Assembly: GCA_039931065.1 (NCBI GenBank)
Contig: JBDTSP010000003.1
Span: 267,151 to 331,150, forward strand
DNA length: 64,000 nucleotides
DNA from: CADEED01 sp039931065
Lineage (GTDB): Bacteria; Pseudomonadota; Gammaproteobacteria; Steroidobacterales; Steroidobacteraceae
Direction of reading: 5' to 3'
In this document: piece after piece, positions 6,905 to 15,809 of the stretch
How positions within the stretch are numbered: the stretch's first letter is position 1
How the letters are laid out: each line of letters begins with the position of its first letter
Program-made: the position numbers and the translations under genes
The notes under the pieces: model-generated
The model's input: the letters and a program-made list of their open reading frames with translations, nothing else
What the model was told of the DNA's origin: nothing
Database searches by the model: none

Positions 6905-8923
6905 ATGAAAACAAGAAGCAGCCCGCTCGAACCTTCCCTGTTCCTGGCCCTGTTGGTCTGCACATTCGGATGCGCGCATGCCGACGAATCGGCCGGGCCG
7001 CTGTACGTGCCGTACCACGCATCGGGCATCTACGCGCTCGGGGAAACCGCGGGATGGAATGTGACGCTGCCTTGGAATGCCGCGCCGGTCAGCTACGTGA
7101 TACGCAGGAACAATCTCGATGAAATCAGCCGCGGCGTCATCAAGCCAGGGCGGCCCGCAACCATCGAGGCGACGCTTTCCGAGCCCGGCATGGTCTATGT
7201 CGAGATTGTCAACTCCTCGAACAGCAAGACGCGCGCGCTCGGCGCGGCGGTCGCACCCGAGAAGATAGGCCCGGCCGTTCCGGCGCCCGCCGACTTCGAT
7301 GCGTTCTGGGCCGCGAAGATAAAGGCGCTGCGCGCGGTCCCAGCGAAACCTGTGCTGACGGCGAAACCCAGCGAGAAGGATGGCGTCGACTTCGCCATCC
7401 TCAAGATGGACCACGTCGGCGGCAAACATGTCTGGGGCCAGGTCGCGAAACCTCACGACCCCACCAACAAGAAGAAGTATCCGGGACTGCTCATCCTGCA
7501 ATGGGCCAGCCCGCCCTATCCACTGCAGAAAGCATGGGTCACCGACCGCGCCGCCGAAGGCTGGCTCGCGGTCAATATCGAGCCGCATGACGTGATGCCC
7601 GATCAACCGAAGGAGTACTACGACGCGGTGCCCGACGCGATCAAGCAGTACAACGGCATCGAGACGCGCGATCGCGACAAGAACTACTTCCTGCAGATGT
7701 ACCTCGCCGACATCCGCGCGGCGGACTATCTAGCCAGCCGCCCGGACTGGGACGGGAAGACGCTGGTGGTGATGGGCACGAGCATGGGCGGCCAGCAGAG
7801 TCTGTGCACCGCGGGCCTGCATCCCAAGGTGACCGCGATGTTGATCAACGTGCCGGCCGGCGCGGATGCCAGCGGCACCGCGCACGGCCGCAAGACCGGC
7901 TATCCATTCTGGGACGCGAACGATCCGGCGGTCATGAAAACCGCGCCCTACTTCGACACCGTCAACTGCGCATCGCACATCAAGGTGCCGTCACTGGTCG
8001 CGATGGGCTTCATCGATACGGTGACGCCGCCGGTCGGCATCTGGGCCGCATTCAACGAGCTCAAGGGACCGAAGGAAGCGGCGCCGATGCTCGAGTCGCC
8101 GCACAACCATCTCGCCACGCCCGAACAATCGCGGCCGTGGACGAATCGGTCGGCCGCGTGGTTGAGCGCGCTCGTCAACGGCCGGCCGCCGATCGAACGC
8201 GCCGATGTCGCCACGCCGCGCACGGACAAAAACTCCCTGCTGGCGCACGAACAACTGCTGGTCAAACGCACGCAGGGACAGATCGACGTCTACTTCATGG
8301 GTGATTCGATCACCCGGCGCTGGGGCGCGAGCGACGAGCAGTATCAGAACCTGTTCGCGAACTGGAGCGAAAATTTCAAAGGCTGGAACGCCGCCGATTT
8401 CGGCTGGGGCGCCGACAAGACACAACACATGTTGTGGCGATTGCAGAACGGTGAACTCGACGGCGTGAATCCGAAAGTCGTGGTGTTGCTGGCGGGCACG
8501 AACAACGTGGGCAATCAGACGCCGCTCGGCAACACCGAGACGCGCGCGGCCGAAGTGGCGCGCGGTATCGCTGCGGTTGTCAGAGAAATCCGGCGGCGCG
8601 CCCCGAAGGCGACGCTGGTCATAACCGGCATCACGCCGCGCGACGACAACCTCGCCGTGATGCCGATCATCCGCGCCGCGAACCGCGAAATTGCCGGGCT
8701 GGCCGATGGCAAGAAGATACGTTACATAAACATCGAAACTCAGCTCGCCGACGCGGCCGGCAACCTGCTTCCGGGCATGGCGGTCGACGGCCTGCACCTG
8801 ACGCCCAAGGCGTACCAGGTCTGGGCCGACGCCCTGAAACCGATCTTCACGGAAATCCTCGGGCCGCCGGCCGCTGTCGATCGCGCGCCGCCGCCGACCG
8901 GCGATCCTTCGGCCCAGAAATAG
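6905..8923 (+). CDS. Secreted double esterase: AXE1-like domain plus SGNH/GDSL domain
   Basis: A 672-residue exported protein with an N-terminal signal peptide (LFLALLVCTFGCAHA, cleaved before DES). Residues ~100-420 are an alpha/beta-hydrolase of the acetyl xylan esterase/cephalosporin-C deacetylase type: nucleophile elbow GTSMGGQQS, acid in MGFIDTVTPP, histidine in ESPHNHLA. Residues ~450-650 are an SGNH hydrolase: block I YFMGDSITRRWG, block III-like LLAGTNNVGN, block V DGLHLTPKAYQVW. Both catalytic sets look intact. Such fusions deacetylate plant or algal polysaccharides. It starts 19 bases after the Gfo/Idh/MocA gene, so co-transcription is likely. Periplasmic or extracellular location is inferred; T2SS genes lie elsewhere in this window. 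Confidence 0.85.
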   Translation: MKTRSSPLEPSLFLALLVCTFGCAHADESAGPLYVPYHASGIYALGETAGWNVTLPWNAAPVSYVIRRNNLDEISRGVIKPGRPATIEATLSEPGMVYVEIVNSSNSKTRALGAAVAPEKIGPAVPAPADFDAFWAAKIKALRAVPAKPVLTAKPSEKDGVDFAILKMDHVGGKHVWGQVAKPHDPTNKKKYPGLLILQWASPPYPLQKAWVTDRAAEGWLAVNIEPHDVMPDQPKEYYDAVPDAIKQYNGIETRDRDKNYFLQMYLADIRAADYLASRPDWDGKTLVVMGTSMGGQQSLCTAGLHPKVTAMLINVPAGADASGTAHGRKTGYPFWDANDPAVMKTAPYFDTVNCASHIKVPSLVAMGFIDTVTPPVGIWAAFNELKGPKEAAPMLESPHNHLATPEQSRPWTNRSAAWLSALVNGRPPIERADVATPRTDKNSLLAHEQLLVKRTQGQIDVYFMGDSITRRWGASDEQYQNLFANWSENFKGWNAADFGWGADKTQHMLWRLQNGELDGVNPKVVVLLAGTNNVGNQTPLGNTETRAAEVARGIAAVVREIRRRAPKATLVITGITPRDDNLAVMPIIRAANREIAGLADGKKIRYINIETQLADAAGNLLPGMAVDGLHLTPKAYQVWADALKPIFTEILGPPAAVDRAPPPTGDPSAQK

Positions 8924-9004
8924 CCGGCAACCCGACGCAAATTCCGTGACCTGCCTTGCGCTGCGGGAGCAAGATACGGCGAGGGAGAAATTCGGAGGTC
9001 TCGG

Positions 9005-10681
9005 GTGTCATCACCCGCGTTCGCCATCGCGCGCCATGACGCAGCGCTCGTTATCCAGCGGGCCGCGGCAGCGTTTTGGACCTCGCTTCGCACCACTCAT
9101 CGCGACATCACGGGCGCGGTCGCCATCTCCCTGGTGGTCCATCTCATCGCCCTGATCGGCATCGGCTCGGCCATCTACGTCAGCGGTGAAGACGAAACCG
9201 ACGTGCCCGAACTGTCGGTGCAGATCGAAACGCGCGAAGGCCCTAACAGCGAGGAATTCACGAAAGCGGCCTTGCCGCAGCCCGCCCCCGATCCGGTCGA
9301 AGACGTGTTGCTCGATCCGGGCACCGCGGCGCAGACGCTCGACGCCACTGCGGTCGCCGACTCGACTCCGCTGCTCGAGGAGACGCCGGACGTAAACGAT
9401 CTCGATACGCCGGAGGCGGTGGCCCAGGCCGGAGAAGTATCGGAAGCGACCGGACCGGTGCTGGCGACCATGGGCGACGCAAGCACCCAGGTTGCGGAAG
9501 TGCCCGAAGCGGTCACGAAACCTGCGGCGATGCCGCAGCCCGAACAGGTGATGCTCACCCGGAACGTGCAGCAGCTCGCGCAGAAGTTGTTGGACACGAA
9601 CATGACCAACACCGAGCTCACCTGGCAACAGGACGGCAAACAATATTCGGCGCACGTCATGCGCCAACCGGCCTCCGACAGCACCGGGCTCGAACAGGTG
9701 GTCGCCGAAATCATGACCGACAAGGACGGCAAGCGCATGAAGACGCGCCTGTCCCTGAAGCGGCTGTCGTTCTCGCACTTCACCCAACTCGTGAATCGCT
9801 GGGATCAGAACATCCAGTTGCATGACGACGTCATCGACGGGCGTTTTCACAGCAACACCGAGATCGGCATCTCGACCAACAATGGCATCGAGCCGCGTTT
9901 CTTCGGCAAGGTGACGACCGCCGCGGCCAACATGACTTACGACGGCACTTACATGCGCCGGCGCAATCGCGACGTGTTCCAGGGCGGCATGGAAACGCGC
10001 ACCGAAAAAGTAGCGTTGCCGCGCGATATGCCGGATGTCGTCAATGGCGGCACCGAAACCGACCGGCGTATTTTTGAAGAAGACACCCGCGTAATCTTCA
10101 ATCCGGACGGCAGTTACGCCTGGCAAGCGGCGAATGGCGAGGGCGCAATGGAACGGGTCGAGCCGTCCAGGCGGCCGAGTTATCTGATCGGCGCGAAGGG
10201 TTCGAAGCTGTACGTGCGCGGCACGGTGGCCGGCAATTTCACCGTCTATTCGCCCACCGATATCGAGATCGAGGGAAACCTCGTCTACCTCCGGGATCCG
10301 CGCGAGACGCTGATCTCCCACGATTTTCTGGCGCTGATCTCCGGACGGGACATCCGCATCGCCGGGCCGTACGTCACCGGCAAGGGCGATCTGAACATCC
10401 ACGCGGCGCTATATGCGCACCGGCGCTTCTGCGTCGAATCCGTCGACAAGACGCGCGATGGCCGGCTCAACATCCTGGGCAGCCTGACTGCCGGCAGCAT
10501 CAGCGAAACCGAGCCGCGCTACGCGACCAAGCTCGACTACGACAAACGATTCGAATACCTGCGGCCGGCCAGCTTCCCGATGACGCGTCGATACGAAGTC
10601 GAATCCTGGGACCCGGACTGGGAAGAGGTCGGAAATCCGGATAGCGGGGCCGCCACGACCGGCCTTGCGCGCTCCGAGTAG
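9005..10681 (+). CDS. Membrane-anchored protein of unknown function
   Basis: 558 residues from a GTG preceded by CGGAGGT. Residues ~38-58 are a single membrane segment (AVAISLVVHLIALIGIGSA) after a basic cytoplasmic tail, resembling TonB-type anchors. A long acidic, Ala/Pro/Thr-rich linker follows (~60-180). The rest (~185-545) is a soluble periplasmic domain that I do not recognise. Its second half holds beta-rich segments such as LYVRGTVAGNFTVYSPTDI and GRLNILGSLTAG, reminiscent of short parallel beta-helix turns. No catalytic motif is visible. The next gene is a helicase and gives no functional hint. Confidence 0.7.
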   Translation: MSSPAFAIARHDAALVIQRAAAAFWTSLRTTHRDITGAVAISLVVHLIALIGIGSAIYVSGEDETDVPELSVQIETREGPNSEEFTKAALPQPAPDPVEDVLLDPGTAAQTLDATAVADSTPLLEETPDVNDLDTPEAVAQAGEVSEATGPVLATMGDASTQVAEVPEAVTKPAAMPQPEQVMLTRNVQQLAQKLLDTNMTNTELTWQQDGKQYSAHVMRQPASDSTGLEQVVAEIMTDKDGKRMKTRLSLKRLSFSHFTQLVNRWDQNIQLHDDVIDGRFHSNTEIGISTNNGIEPRFFGKVTTAAANMTYDGTYMRRRNRDVFQGGMETRTEKVALPRDMPDVVNGGTETDRRIFEEDTRVIFNPDGSYAWQAANGEGAMERVEPSRRPSYLIGAKGSKLYVRGTVAGNFTVYSPTDIEIEGNLVYLRDPRETLISHDFLALISGRDIRIAGPYVTGKGDLNIHAALYAHRRFCVESVDKTRDGRLNILGSLTAGSISETEPRYATKLDYDKRFEYLRPASFPMTRRYEVESWDPDWEEVGNPDSGAATTGLARSE

Positions 10682-10765
10682 CTTTTTCGGCTGCAAATGA
10701 CAAATTTCGTGCCGTAGACAGCTAATCCGCGTACATTGCGCGCCCCGCCCCCTTTGAGCTCCTAA

Positions 10766-12865
10766 GTGTCTGAAACTACTCCCTCTCCCAGCTTCTCCGA
10801 GCTGGGACTCAGCGAACTCGTCGTCGCCTCCCTCGCGGCCCTCGGGTACGAATCGCCCACGCCCATCCAGGCGCAAACCATTCCCTTGATCCTTGGGGGC
10901 GCCGACCTGCTCGGCCAGGCCTCGACCGGCACCGGCAAGACGGCTGCCTTCGCGCTGCCGATCCTCACGATGATCGATGTCGAACTCCGCGCGCCGCAGG
11001 CGCTGGTGCTCGCCCCGACCCGCGAACTCGCGATCCAGGTCGCCGAGGCTTTCCAGAAATACGCGGCCAAGATGCCCGGCTTCAACGTGTTGCCGATCTA
11101 CGGCGGCCAGAGTTACACGCCGCAGCTCAAGGGCCTGAAGCGCGGCGCCCATGTCATCGTGGGTACGCCCGGACGCGTCCTCGATCACGTGAAGAGCGGC
11201 GCACTGAAGCTCGATCAGCTCAAGTTCCTCGTCCTCGACGAAGGTGACGAGATGCTGCAGATGGGTTTCGTCGACGACATCGAATGGCTGTTCGAACAGG
11301 CGCCGCAGGAAAAGCAGGTCTGCCTGTTCACCGCGACGCTGCCGCACGCCATCCGCCGCATCGCCTCGACGCACATGCGCGACCCGCGCGAGATCAGCGT
11401 GCAGTCACGCGGTGAAGCCGCGCCGAAAATCCGCCAGCGTTACTGGCTGGTCAGCGGCCTGCACAAGCTCGACGCGCTCACCCGCGTGCTCGAGGCGGAA
11501 AAGTTCGATGCCATTCTCGTGTTCGTACGCACCAAGCTCGAGACCGTCGACCTTGCGCAACGTCTCGAAGCGCGCGGCTTTGCCGCTTCCGCTTTGAACG
11601 GCGACATGGAACAGCGCCAGCGCGAGCAGATGATCGCGCAATTGAAGAACGGCAAGATCGACATCCTGGTCGCCACCGATGTCGCGGCCCGCGGCCTCGA
11701 CGTGGACCGCATCTCGCACGTGATCAACTACGACATTCCGTACGACTCCGAAACCTACGTGCATCGCATCGGCCGCACCGGCCGCGCGGGCCGCAGCGGC
11801 GACGCGATCCTGTTCGTGAGCCCGCGCGAGCGGAACATGCTGCGCATCATCGAGCGGGTGACCCAGCAGCGCATCGAAGAAATGAAGATGCCGAGTGCCG
11901 CCGATGTGAACCAGCTGCGTGTGGTCAAGTTCAAGGACAAGATCACCGCCGCCGTGATGTCGGGCGCCGGACAGGAATTCAAGACGATCCTCGAGCAGAT
12001 CGAGACGGACGGCAACGTGCCGGCCATCGAGATCGCCGCCGCGCTCGCGAGCATGGTGCAGGGTTCGACGCCACTGTTCCTCACGCAGAAGCCGGAGTCC
12101 GAACAGAAGGCCGCGCCGCCGCGCATTGACGGCAGCGTAGAGACTCAGACCTATCGCATCGAAGTCGGCCATGAGCACGGCGTATTGCCGGGCAACATCG
12201 TCGGCGCGATCGCCAACGAAGCCGGCATCGAAGGCAAACACATCGGGCACATCGATATCCGCGAAGACCACAGCTACGTGGATCTCCCCGGGTTGCCCGA
12301 CGAAATGCTCGCGTCGCTGCAAAGCGTACGTGTGCGAGGCGCGGAGATCCGCATCGCGGCGGTGGCCTCGAAGCCCGACAAGCCGAAGTTCTCGGGTGCA
12401 TCGCGCCGCCCGGATCGCATGGCGGAAGAAGGCGGCGAAAGGCGCCCGTATGCCGGTGGTGGCAAGAAGTTCGAAGGTGGCGGCGAGAAGCGCCCCTACA
12501 CCGGCGGCGGCAACCGCTTCGACAAGGCCGGCGAGCCACGTCCCTACAAGAGCGAGCGCTCGCAGTCGCGCAACTACAAGGGTACGCCGCGTTTCCGCGA
12601 CGATGCTCCTCGTGCGCCGGCATCCGCCGAAGGCGCGGATCGCGCCCCCGAACGCGGCAGCAGGCCGCCGCGCTTCTCGACGTTTGCCGAGAAGCCGCGT
12701 GCTGAAAGCAAGCCTGCGTACGCGGGCAAGCCATCGTTTGGCGCGGGAAAACCTTCCTTTGCCGCTGGCAAGCCGGAAGGCTTCAAGAAGAAGTTCGTCG
12801 GCAAGGCCGCGGGCGCCAAGGGCTCGTACAAGGGCGGCAAGGCATTCCGCGACAAGAGTAGCTAG
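10766..12865 (+). CDS. deaD: DEAD-box RNA helicase, DeaD/CsdA type
   Basis: A 699-residue ATP-dependent RNA helicase. Visible motifs: Q-motif YESPTPIQAQTIP, motif I ASTGTGKT, PTRELAIQ, TPGRVLDH, motif III SAT replaced by TAT (FTATLPH), and motif VI HRIGRTGRAGR. Motif II reads DEGD instead of DEAD. After the two RecA domains comes the DeaD RNA-binding (DbpA-like) domain at ~475-550, with VEVGHEHGVLPGNIVGAIAN. A 150-residue basic Gly/Lys/Arg/Pro tail follows, typical of RNA-binding extensions. Function by family: unwinding structured RNA in ribosome assembly and mRNA decay, often cold-induced. The GTG start at 10766 begins SETTPSPSF, normal for this family. Confidence 0.93.
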   Translation: MSETTPSPSFSELGLSELVVASLAALGYESPTPIQAQTIPLILGGADLLGQASTGTGKTAAFALPILTMIDVELRAPQALVLAPTRELAIQVAEAFQKYAAKMPGFNVLPIYGGQSYTPQLKGLKRGAHVIVGTPGRVLDHVKSGALKLDQLKFLVLDEGDEMLQMGFVDDIEWLFEQAPQEKQVCLFTATLPHAIRRIASTHMRDPREISVQSRGEAAPKIRQRYWLVSGLHKLDALTRVLEAEKFDAILVFVRTKLETVDLAQRLEARGFAASALNGDMEQRQREQMIAQLKNGKIDILVATDVAARGLDVDRISHVINYDIPYDSETYVHRIGRTGRAGRSGDAILFVSPRERNMLRIIERVTQQRIEEMKMPSAADVNQLRVVKFKDKITAAVMSGAGQEFKTILEQIETDGNVPAIEIAAALASMVQGSTPLFLTQKPESEQKAAPPRIDGSVETQTYRIEVGHEHGVLPGNIVGAIANEAGIEGKHIGHIDIREDHSYVDLPGLPDEMLASLQSVRVRGAEIRIAAVASKPDKPKFSGASRRPDRMAEEGGERRPYAGGGKKFEGGGEKRPYTGGGNRFDKAGEPRPYKSERSQSRNYKGTPRFRDDAPRAPASAEGADRAPERGSRPPRFSTFAEKPRAESKPAYAGKPSFGAGKPSFAAGKPEGFKKKFVGKAAGAKGSYKGGKAFRDKSS

Positions 12866-12868
12866 GTC

Positions 12869-13534
12869 TCAGTTGGCTGGCCGCAGGGCTTCGGGCTCGG
12901 TCCCGTTGCCTTCGCCGGTCTGCGGCAAACGTTGCTCGTCGAAGTACTCGCGCATGTTGTCGAACATGTTGCCGTTCGCCTTTTCCTTGCCGAGCATGCA
13001 GCCGAAGAACATCGCATTCACGATGAAGCAGCCGTTCGGCAGGCGATAGATCGCGTTGCCCTTGTCGTCGTATTCGAACCCGTCGACTCCCGGCTTCCAC
13101 TTGAACTTGCTGAGTTTCGATCGCTGGCGTTTGGTGAGGGAAGCCCAGGTGCCGCCCGGCCCCGCAAACATCTTGGCGACGCGTTCGGCCTCGGCCTCGC
13201 GCGCCAGCAGTCGGGTCACCGACTTCTGGCCTTCGATCGGCCAGTCGACCCGCCCCAGCTCCGAAGGCGCGGAGATCGTGGCCGACTCGCCTTCCGCCGG
13301 TCTTGCCGGCGTGGCAGGCGACGCGGGCGCAGCACTACGTACGGGAGGAGGCGGCCCGGGTCGCGGCTCATCGGGCTCCTCGGCCGGCTCGATGAACATC
13401 GTGATCGGCTCACTGGTGAATTCAGCAACCCGGCGGCCGCTTTCGGGCACGAACCCCTGCGTGAACAGCAAATAGATGATGACGACGTGACCGAGCAGCA
13501 CGCAGAGCAATGCCGCTATCCGACGCCCTATCAT
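12869..13534 (-). CDS. Single-span membrane protein with a TonB-like N-terminus
   Basis: A 221-residue protein. Residues 1-24 are a membrane anchor (IAALLCVLLGHVVIIYLLF), followed by a Pro/Glu-rich linker (EPAEEPDEPRPGPPPP), the architecture of TonB/TolA-type proteins. The C-terminal ~110 residues have two cysteines (NGCFIVNAMFFGCMLG) and are not a recognisable TonB C-terminal domain. The ATG at 13534 was chosen because it starts just before the hydrophobic segment; a GTG at 13564 would add ten residues but run through the palindrome at 13541-13553. It converges on the helicase gene with a 3-base gap. Function unknown. Confidence 0.6.
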   Translation of the reverse strand: MIGRRIAALLCVLLGHVVIIYLLFTQGFVPESGRRVAEFTSEPITMFIEPAEEPDEPRPGPPPPVRSAAPASPATPARPAEGESATISAPSELGRVDWPIEGQKSVTRLLAREAEAERVAKMFAGPGGTWASLTKRQRSKLSKFKWKPGVDGFEYDDKGNAIYRLPNGCFIVNAMFFGCMLGKEKANGNMFDNMREYFDEQRLPQTGEGNGTEPEALRPAN

Positions 13535-13540
13535 TGAATG

Positions 13541-13553
13541 AGTCTGACAGACT
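13541..13553. promoter_or_regulatory. Palindrome at the 5' end of the TonB-like gene
   Basis: AGTCTG-A-CAGACT is a perfect 6-1-6 inverted repeat lying seven bases upstream of the ATG at 13534 on the minus strand. It could be an operator or a leader hairpin over the ribosome site. It would be coding if translation started at 13564. Confidence 0.35.
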
Positions 13554-13738
13554 TTCACCGACACGGTTCCCGCCCAGGCGCACGACTCGGCTGGCGGCGA
13601 CTCCGGCCAACGGCCCGCGTGGGAGCGCGCCTATGCGTGGCGACGGCATTCAAGTCAAGACTGGCGCCGCATTCGCGGGCGCAGGAAGCCGCTCACTTGC
13701 GTAGACTCTCGATCTAACTACTGGACACCGGGATCATC

Positions 13739-13840
13739 ATGATGGCCCTCGCTCGCTGCGCGCAGACTGTCGCCAACTACGTCGCCATCCTCTTCGGCCT
13801 GTGCGCCATCGTCGCCGGCGGACTGTTCGCGGTCTCTTGA
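13739..13840 (+). CDS. Possible 33-residue single-span membrane peptide
   Basis: ATG-ATG opens a 33-codon frame with one clear membrane segment, ANYVAILFGLCAIVAGGLFA, after a short basic start. Codon use has GC-rich third positions like real genes nearby. No strong ribosome site is seen. It stands alone in a ~430-base gap before the AI-2E family gene; the rest of that gap shows nothing I can name. Confidence 0.35.
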   Translation: MMALARCAQTVANYVAILFGLCAIVAGGLFAVS

Positions 13841-13964
13841 AGTTCGATTTTCAGATCGTGACCGGGTTGTAAGACTCACCCTACTTCGCGGGCCGCCGAA
13901 TACGCCCGCCGGGGGCGACAATGGCGCATATATAAGTGTCGGCCGATGGCTGACATTGGCGGCC

Positions 13965-15122
13965 ATGCAGGACACCGGCCCCGACCCCAAATTGATCAAA
14001 GCGGTCTGGCTGGTCGCCCTCATGGGCGTCGGTGCGGTGTTGTACTTCGCGCAGGACGTCTTCATCCCCGTCGCCATCGCGCTGTTCCTCGCGATGTTGC
14101 TGACGCCCGCCGTGGATTTCCTGCAGCGCTTGCGCATGCGCCGCGGGCTGGCGGTCGCACTGGTCGCCTGCGTGGTATTCGCGCTGGCCGCGGTCGCGAT
14201 CAACGCGGTCTGGGGGCCGGCGACGGAATGGCTGGCGCGTGCGCCGCAGACGATGCGCAAGATCGATCCGCGCTTGCAACCACTGCGCGAGATGTTCGAA
14301 CGCGTGGACGACGTCGCCCAGCGGGCCGGTCGGCTCACGCAGGGCGGCGCGGTAGTTAGCGGCAAGCCGGCGATCGTCACGCCGGTAGCCGGCGAAAGCA
14401 CCGCGATCGCCTTGACCAAATCCTTCATCGGCAGCCTCACGGTCATTCCGCTGACTTTGTTCTTCCTGCTGGGCGGCCCACCGCTGCTCGCGCGGATGGG
14501 AGCATCTTTGTCGGGCAGCGAGGCCAGCGCCAAGGCGTTGCGATTGACCGAGGCGATCCGGCAGGAAGTCGGCCGTTACTTCGGCACCATCGCGCTGATC
14601 AATTTTGGCCTGGGTTGTGCGACTGCACTGTGCCTGTACGCACTCGGGATGCCGAACGCCATCCTCTGGGGTGTGCTGGCCGCGGTGTTCAACTTCGTAC
14701 CGTATCTCGGACCGATCGCGGCGTTCTTCATTATCGCCATTGTAGCGCTGGTCACCTTCGACACCACCGGACGCGCGCTCATGGCGCCCGGCGCCTTCCT
14801 CTGCCTGCATCTCATCGAAGGCCAGCTGGTGCAGCCGTTGACCGTCGGTCGGCGCTTCGAAGTCAACGCGCTGGTGGTATTGCTCGCGGTCTGGTTCGGC
14901 TACGGCCTCTGGGGCATCCCTGGAATGTTGTTAGCGACGCCGGTGCTGGTGGCGATCAAGGTGGCCGCGCAGTACCAGCCGTCGTGGCGCACGGTACGGG
15001 ACTTCCTCACGCCAAACGGCTACTGGCATCCGAAGTCGCTCAAGCGCCTGCGCAAGGCGGAAGATGCCGGCGTTGCCGTTGCGACGCCGGAAACCCCGCC
15101 GGCCACCCGGCGCAGCGCCTAA
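13965..15122 (+). CDS. AI-2E family transporter (PerM-like)
   Basis: A 385-residue inner-membrane protein of the AI-2E exporter/PerM family. About eight membrane segments are visible in the usual arrangement: pairs at the N-terminus (LIKAVWLVALMGVGAVLYFA), an amphipathic central region (~70-150), and a C-terminal cluster including NAILWGVLAAVFNFVPYLGP, the most conserved family stretch. An in-frame TTG at 13956 is an alternative start; I prefer the ATG at 13965. Members export small molecules or act as ion antiporters, so the name does not prove AI-2 transport. Its stop overlaps the stop of the convergent hemerythrin gene. Confidence 0.85.
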   Translation: MQDTGPDPKLIKAVWLVALMGVGAVLYFAQDVFIPVAIALFLAMLLTPAVDFLQRLRMRRGLAVALVACVVFALAAVAINAVWGPATEWLARAPQTMRKIDPRLQPLREMFERVDDVAQRAGRLTQGGAVVSGKPAIVTPVAGESTAIALTKSFIGSLTVIPLTLFFLLGGPPLLARMGASLSGSEASAKALRLTEAIRQEVGRYFGTIALINFGLGCATALCLYALGMPNAILWGVLAAVFNFVPYLGPIAAFFIIAIVALVTFDTTGRALMAPGAFLCLHLIEGQLVQPLTVGRRFEVNALVVLLAVWFGYGLWGIPGMLLATPVLVAIKVAAQYQPSWRTVRDFLTPNGYWHPKSLKRLRKAEDAGVAVATPETPPATRRSA

Positions 15123-15676
15123 CGACTGCCCGCCTCGATGATGCGCGTCAGCAGCCCGCCATTGGCGCCCTTGCGCTTGTGAGCGGGAATCGCCACTTTC
15201 TGCGCTTCGAGCTCACCCTTGCGTGCGGCCATCTCCGCGCCGAGTGCATGCAGATCCATGCGCGACTTGCGCGCCTCGGCGAACATGCCGCCCGGCTGCT
15301 CTTCTTCCTTCACGTGATGCTTGATCATCTCCGACAACACCTTGACCTTGGCGTCGTAGTAGTCGTCGGCCGGTGTCGACGCCTCGATGTCGGCGATGAG
15401 CTTCTTGGCCGCATCATGCTCGATCACGGCCTCGTGATGCAGATCGGCATCCCTGGTCGCCACGATGAAGGCCGGATACAGAATCTCTTCTTCGATGGTG
15501 GTGTGGACGATGAGTGCATTACAGATGCGGCTGGCGAGATCGAGCTTCCGGGCGGCGGTGCGCGCCTTCTCGAACTGTTCGAACCAGGCCTCGACCTGAC
15601 GATGATCCGCCTTGAGCAACGCGATCGCATCGTTCCCGTCGCGCCGTGTTTTCGATTTCGATTTCGCCTTTACCAT
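15119..15676 (-). CDS. Hemerythrin HHE domain protein
   Basis: A 185-residue protein with a hemerythrin cation-binding domain (~18-150). The iron-ligand pattern is visible: LLKADHRQVEAWF, ALIVHTTIEEEILYPAF, HHEAVIEHDAAKKL and IKHHVKEEE. Both termini are lysine/arginine-rich. Such proteins bind di-iron and are linked to oxygen, NO or peroxide sensing or storage; the exact role is unknown. GGAG lies seven bases upstream of the ATG at 15676. The gene converges on the AI-2E family gene with overlapping stop codons. Confidence 0.9.
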   Translation of the reverse strand: MVKAKSKSKTRRDGNDAIALLKADHRQVEAWFEQFEKARTAARKLDLASRICNALIVHTTIEEEILYPAFIVATRDADLHHEAVIEHDAAKKLIADIEASTPADDYYDAKVKVLSEMIKHHVKEEEQPGGMFAEARKSRMDLHALGAEMAARKGELEAQKVAIPAHKRKGANGGLLTRIIEAGSR

Positions 15677-15809
15677 GATCGTATCTCCTCGTTGAGTGGC
15701 GAAGACAATAAGCGCTTGCGGCGGGCGTCAGAAGCAACGGATCATGGCAATGTGTGTAAGGTGCATCCCACGTTCTTTGCAATCCTTTCTCATCATTAGC
15801 TGAATCAAC

